A stretch of 42,748 bases of DNA from Bacteroidales bacterium (GTDB lineage Bacteria; Bacteroidota; Bacteroidia; Bacteroidales; WCHB1-69), in assembly GCA_031266895.1 (NCBI GenBank), contig JAISAD010000162.1, positions 1-42,748 on the forward strand, in the 5' to 3' direction. A model generated the notes under the pieces. That model searched no databases. It was not told where the DNA came from and saw nothing but the letters and a program-made list of their open reading frames with translations. Positions 42,075 to 42,748 of the stretch are shown in pieces. Numbering within the stretch: position 1 is the stretch's first letter; every line of letters starts with the position of its first letter. The position numbers were made by a program, and so were the translations under genes.

Positions 42075-42748
42075 ATGAAAAAGCCAATGGCAGCTACCAA
42101 CTGCCTGTTGCTGCTAATACTTATGCTACTTTTTAATGCGCCGCAGGCTACAGCACAAAACTATGAATATGTGCCCTTTGCCGATAACGCTACGTGGTCG
42201 ATAAATTGGCGAAAGTATAAAACTGTAGGGGATACGGTGATTGACAATCTGCACTATTTGAAAGTGTATGGACAAGTAGAAGACCACCCTTTTAACTTTG
42301 ATATTAATGAGGCCCATTTAGCCACTTTTATACGTAACGATACTGTCAATAAGCGAATGTATTCGCTTAACCTTATGGACACAACAGAACGATTGCAGTA
42401 TGATTTTTCAATGCAAGTTGGAGATACTATTACATTGACGGGCGGATACCATGATTATTATGCTATTCGGGTAAATGAGGTTTCAATAGTTACAGGACAA
42501 AATCAGTATCCTTATACTTTAAACGTCAATAATATTGATTCTATTATAACATTAGCAGATGGAAGTAAAAGAAGGCAACAATTGATGCATCTGATACCAA
42601 CACAGGGGGGAGGGATTCAGGATATAAGAACAGTTCCTCAAATTTGGATAGAAGGGATTGGTGGTTCTACCGGACTTTTTCTTGAGAGCTATCAGTATAT
42701 TTTTTGGGGTGTAGATGGAGGTTATCCCCGTTTATTATGTTATGCTGA
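42075..42748 (+). CDS. Secreted protein of unknown function, N-terminal part (cut by window edge)
   Basis: The frame from the ATG at 42075 is open to the window end (224 codons). It starts with the signal peptide MKKPMAATNCLLLLILMLLF followed by NAPQATA and Q. The mature part runs YEYVPFADNATWSINWRKYK, then a beta-rich region with VGDTITLTGGYHDYYAIRVN and WIEGIGGSTGLFLESYQYI. This pattern is common in Bacteroidota secreted proteins that carry a C-terminal T9SS tail, which here would lie outside the window. An upstream in-frame ATG at 41982 would add 31 hydrophilic residues before the signal peptide and is unlikely. It has a full -33/-7 promoter, a 5' hairpin and a strong Shine-Dalgarno. Confidence 0.8.
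   Translation, partial: MKKPMAATNCLLLLILMLLFNAPQATAQNYEYVPFADNATWSINWRKYKTVGDTVIDNLHYLKVYGQVEDHPFNFDINEAHLATFIRNDTVNKRMYSLNLMDTTERLQYDFSMQVGDTITLTGGYHDYYAIRVNEVSIVTGQNQYPYTLNVNNIDSIITLADGSKRRQQLMHLIPTQGGGIQDIRTVPQIWIEGIGGSTGLFLESYQYIFWGVDGGYPRLLCYA

Overview
The window reads as a chromosomal segment of an anaerobic Bacteroidota bacterium, most likely a Bacteroidales relative. This rests on three things. Most transcription units start with the TAnnTTTG -7 element of that phylum and generally lack strong Shine-Dalgarno sequences. Five complete secreted proteins end in type IX secretion system (T9SS) sorting tails of the YPNPA/YPNPF kind. The housekeeping genes carry phylum-typical traits, such as a long Ala/Glu-rich extension on ribosomal protein S16 and a FeoA-FeoB fusion. 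No transposase, phage, CRISPR, tRNA or rRNA gene was seen.

Layout. (1) 1-6.6 kb is mainly housekeeping. On the minus strand are radC (cut by the window edge), a DUF58 protein, enolase and a TPR-like secreted protein; on the plus strand are ffh, folD and rpsP. (2) 6.6-8.4 kb is AT-rich accessory DNA with a structured intergenic region that may encode an RNA, two small membrane or lipoprotein genes, and a decayed duplicate of one of them. (3) 8.4-21.2 kb is a surface-protein region. It holds a 1740-residue repeat protein (minus strand), a divergent 1154-residue predicted outer-membrane protein, a subtilisin-like T9SS cargo with an altered catalytic Asp, and a small T9SS cargo. (4) 21.2-25.8 kb, minus strand, holds a peptidase operon (C1 peptidase, M28 peptidase, rsmI) and an ECF sigma factor with a membrane partner. 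(5) 25.9-34.05 kb, plus strand, holds a 42-bp tandem repeat array, a DUF6261-like gene, a dockerin-bearing subtilisin, and a protein with three cohesin-like modules. (6) 34.06-42.7 kb holds a lone lysine-fermentation dehydrogenase (kdd), feoAB plus a Cys-rich Feo partner, an overlapping queD / UbiA-prenyltransferase / radical SAM operon, rfbB, and the start of another secreted protein.

The most interesting combination is 26.99-34.05 kb. A secreted serine protease with a dockerin domain lies 7 nt upstream of a protein with three cohesin-like modules, and both have T9SS tails. This suggests a T9SS-exported, calcium-dependent protease/scaffold pair at the cell surface. The cohesin-like protein also carries four Cys-containing GCDS repeats of the type that builds most of the 1740-residue protein, where the repeats have expanded by an 840-bp, five-module tandem duplication.
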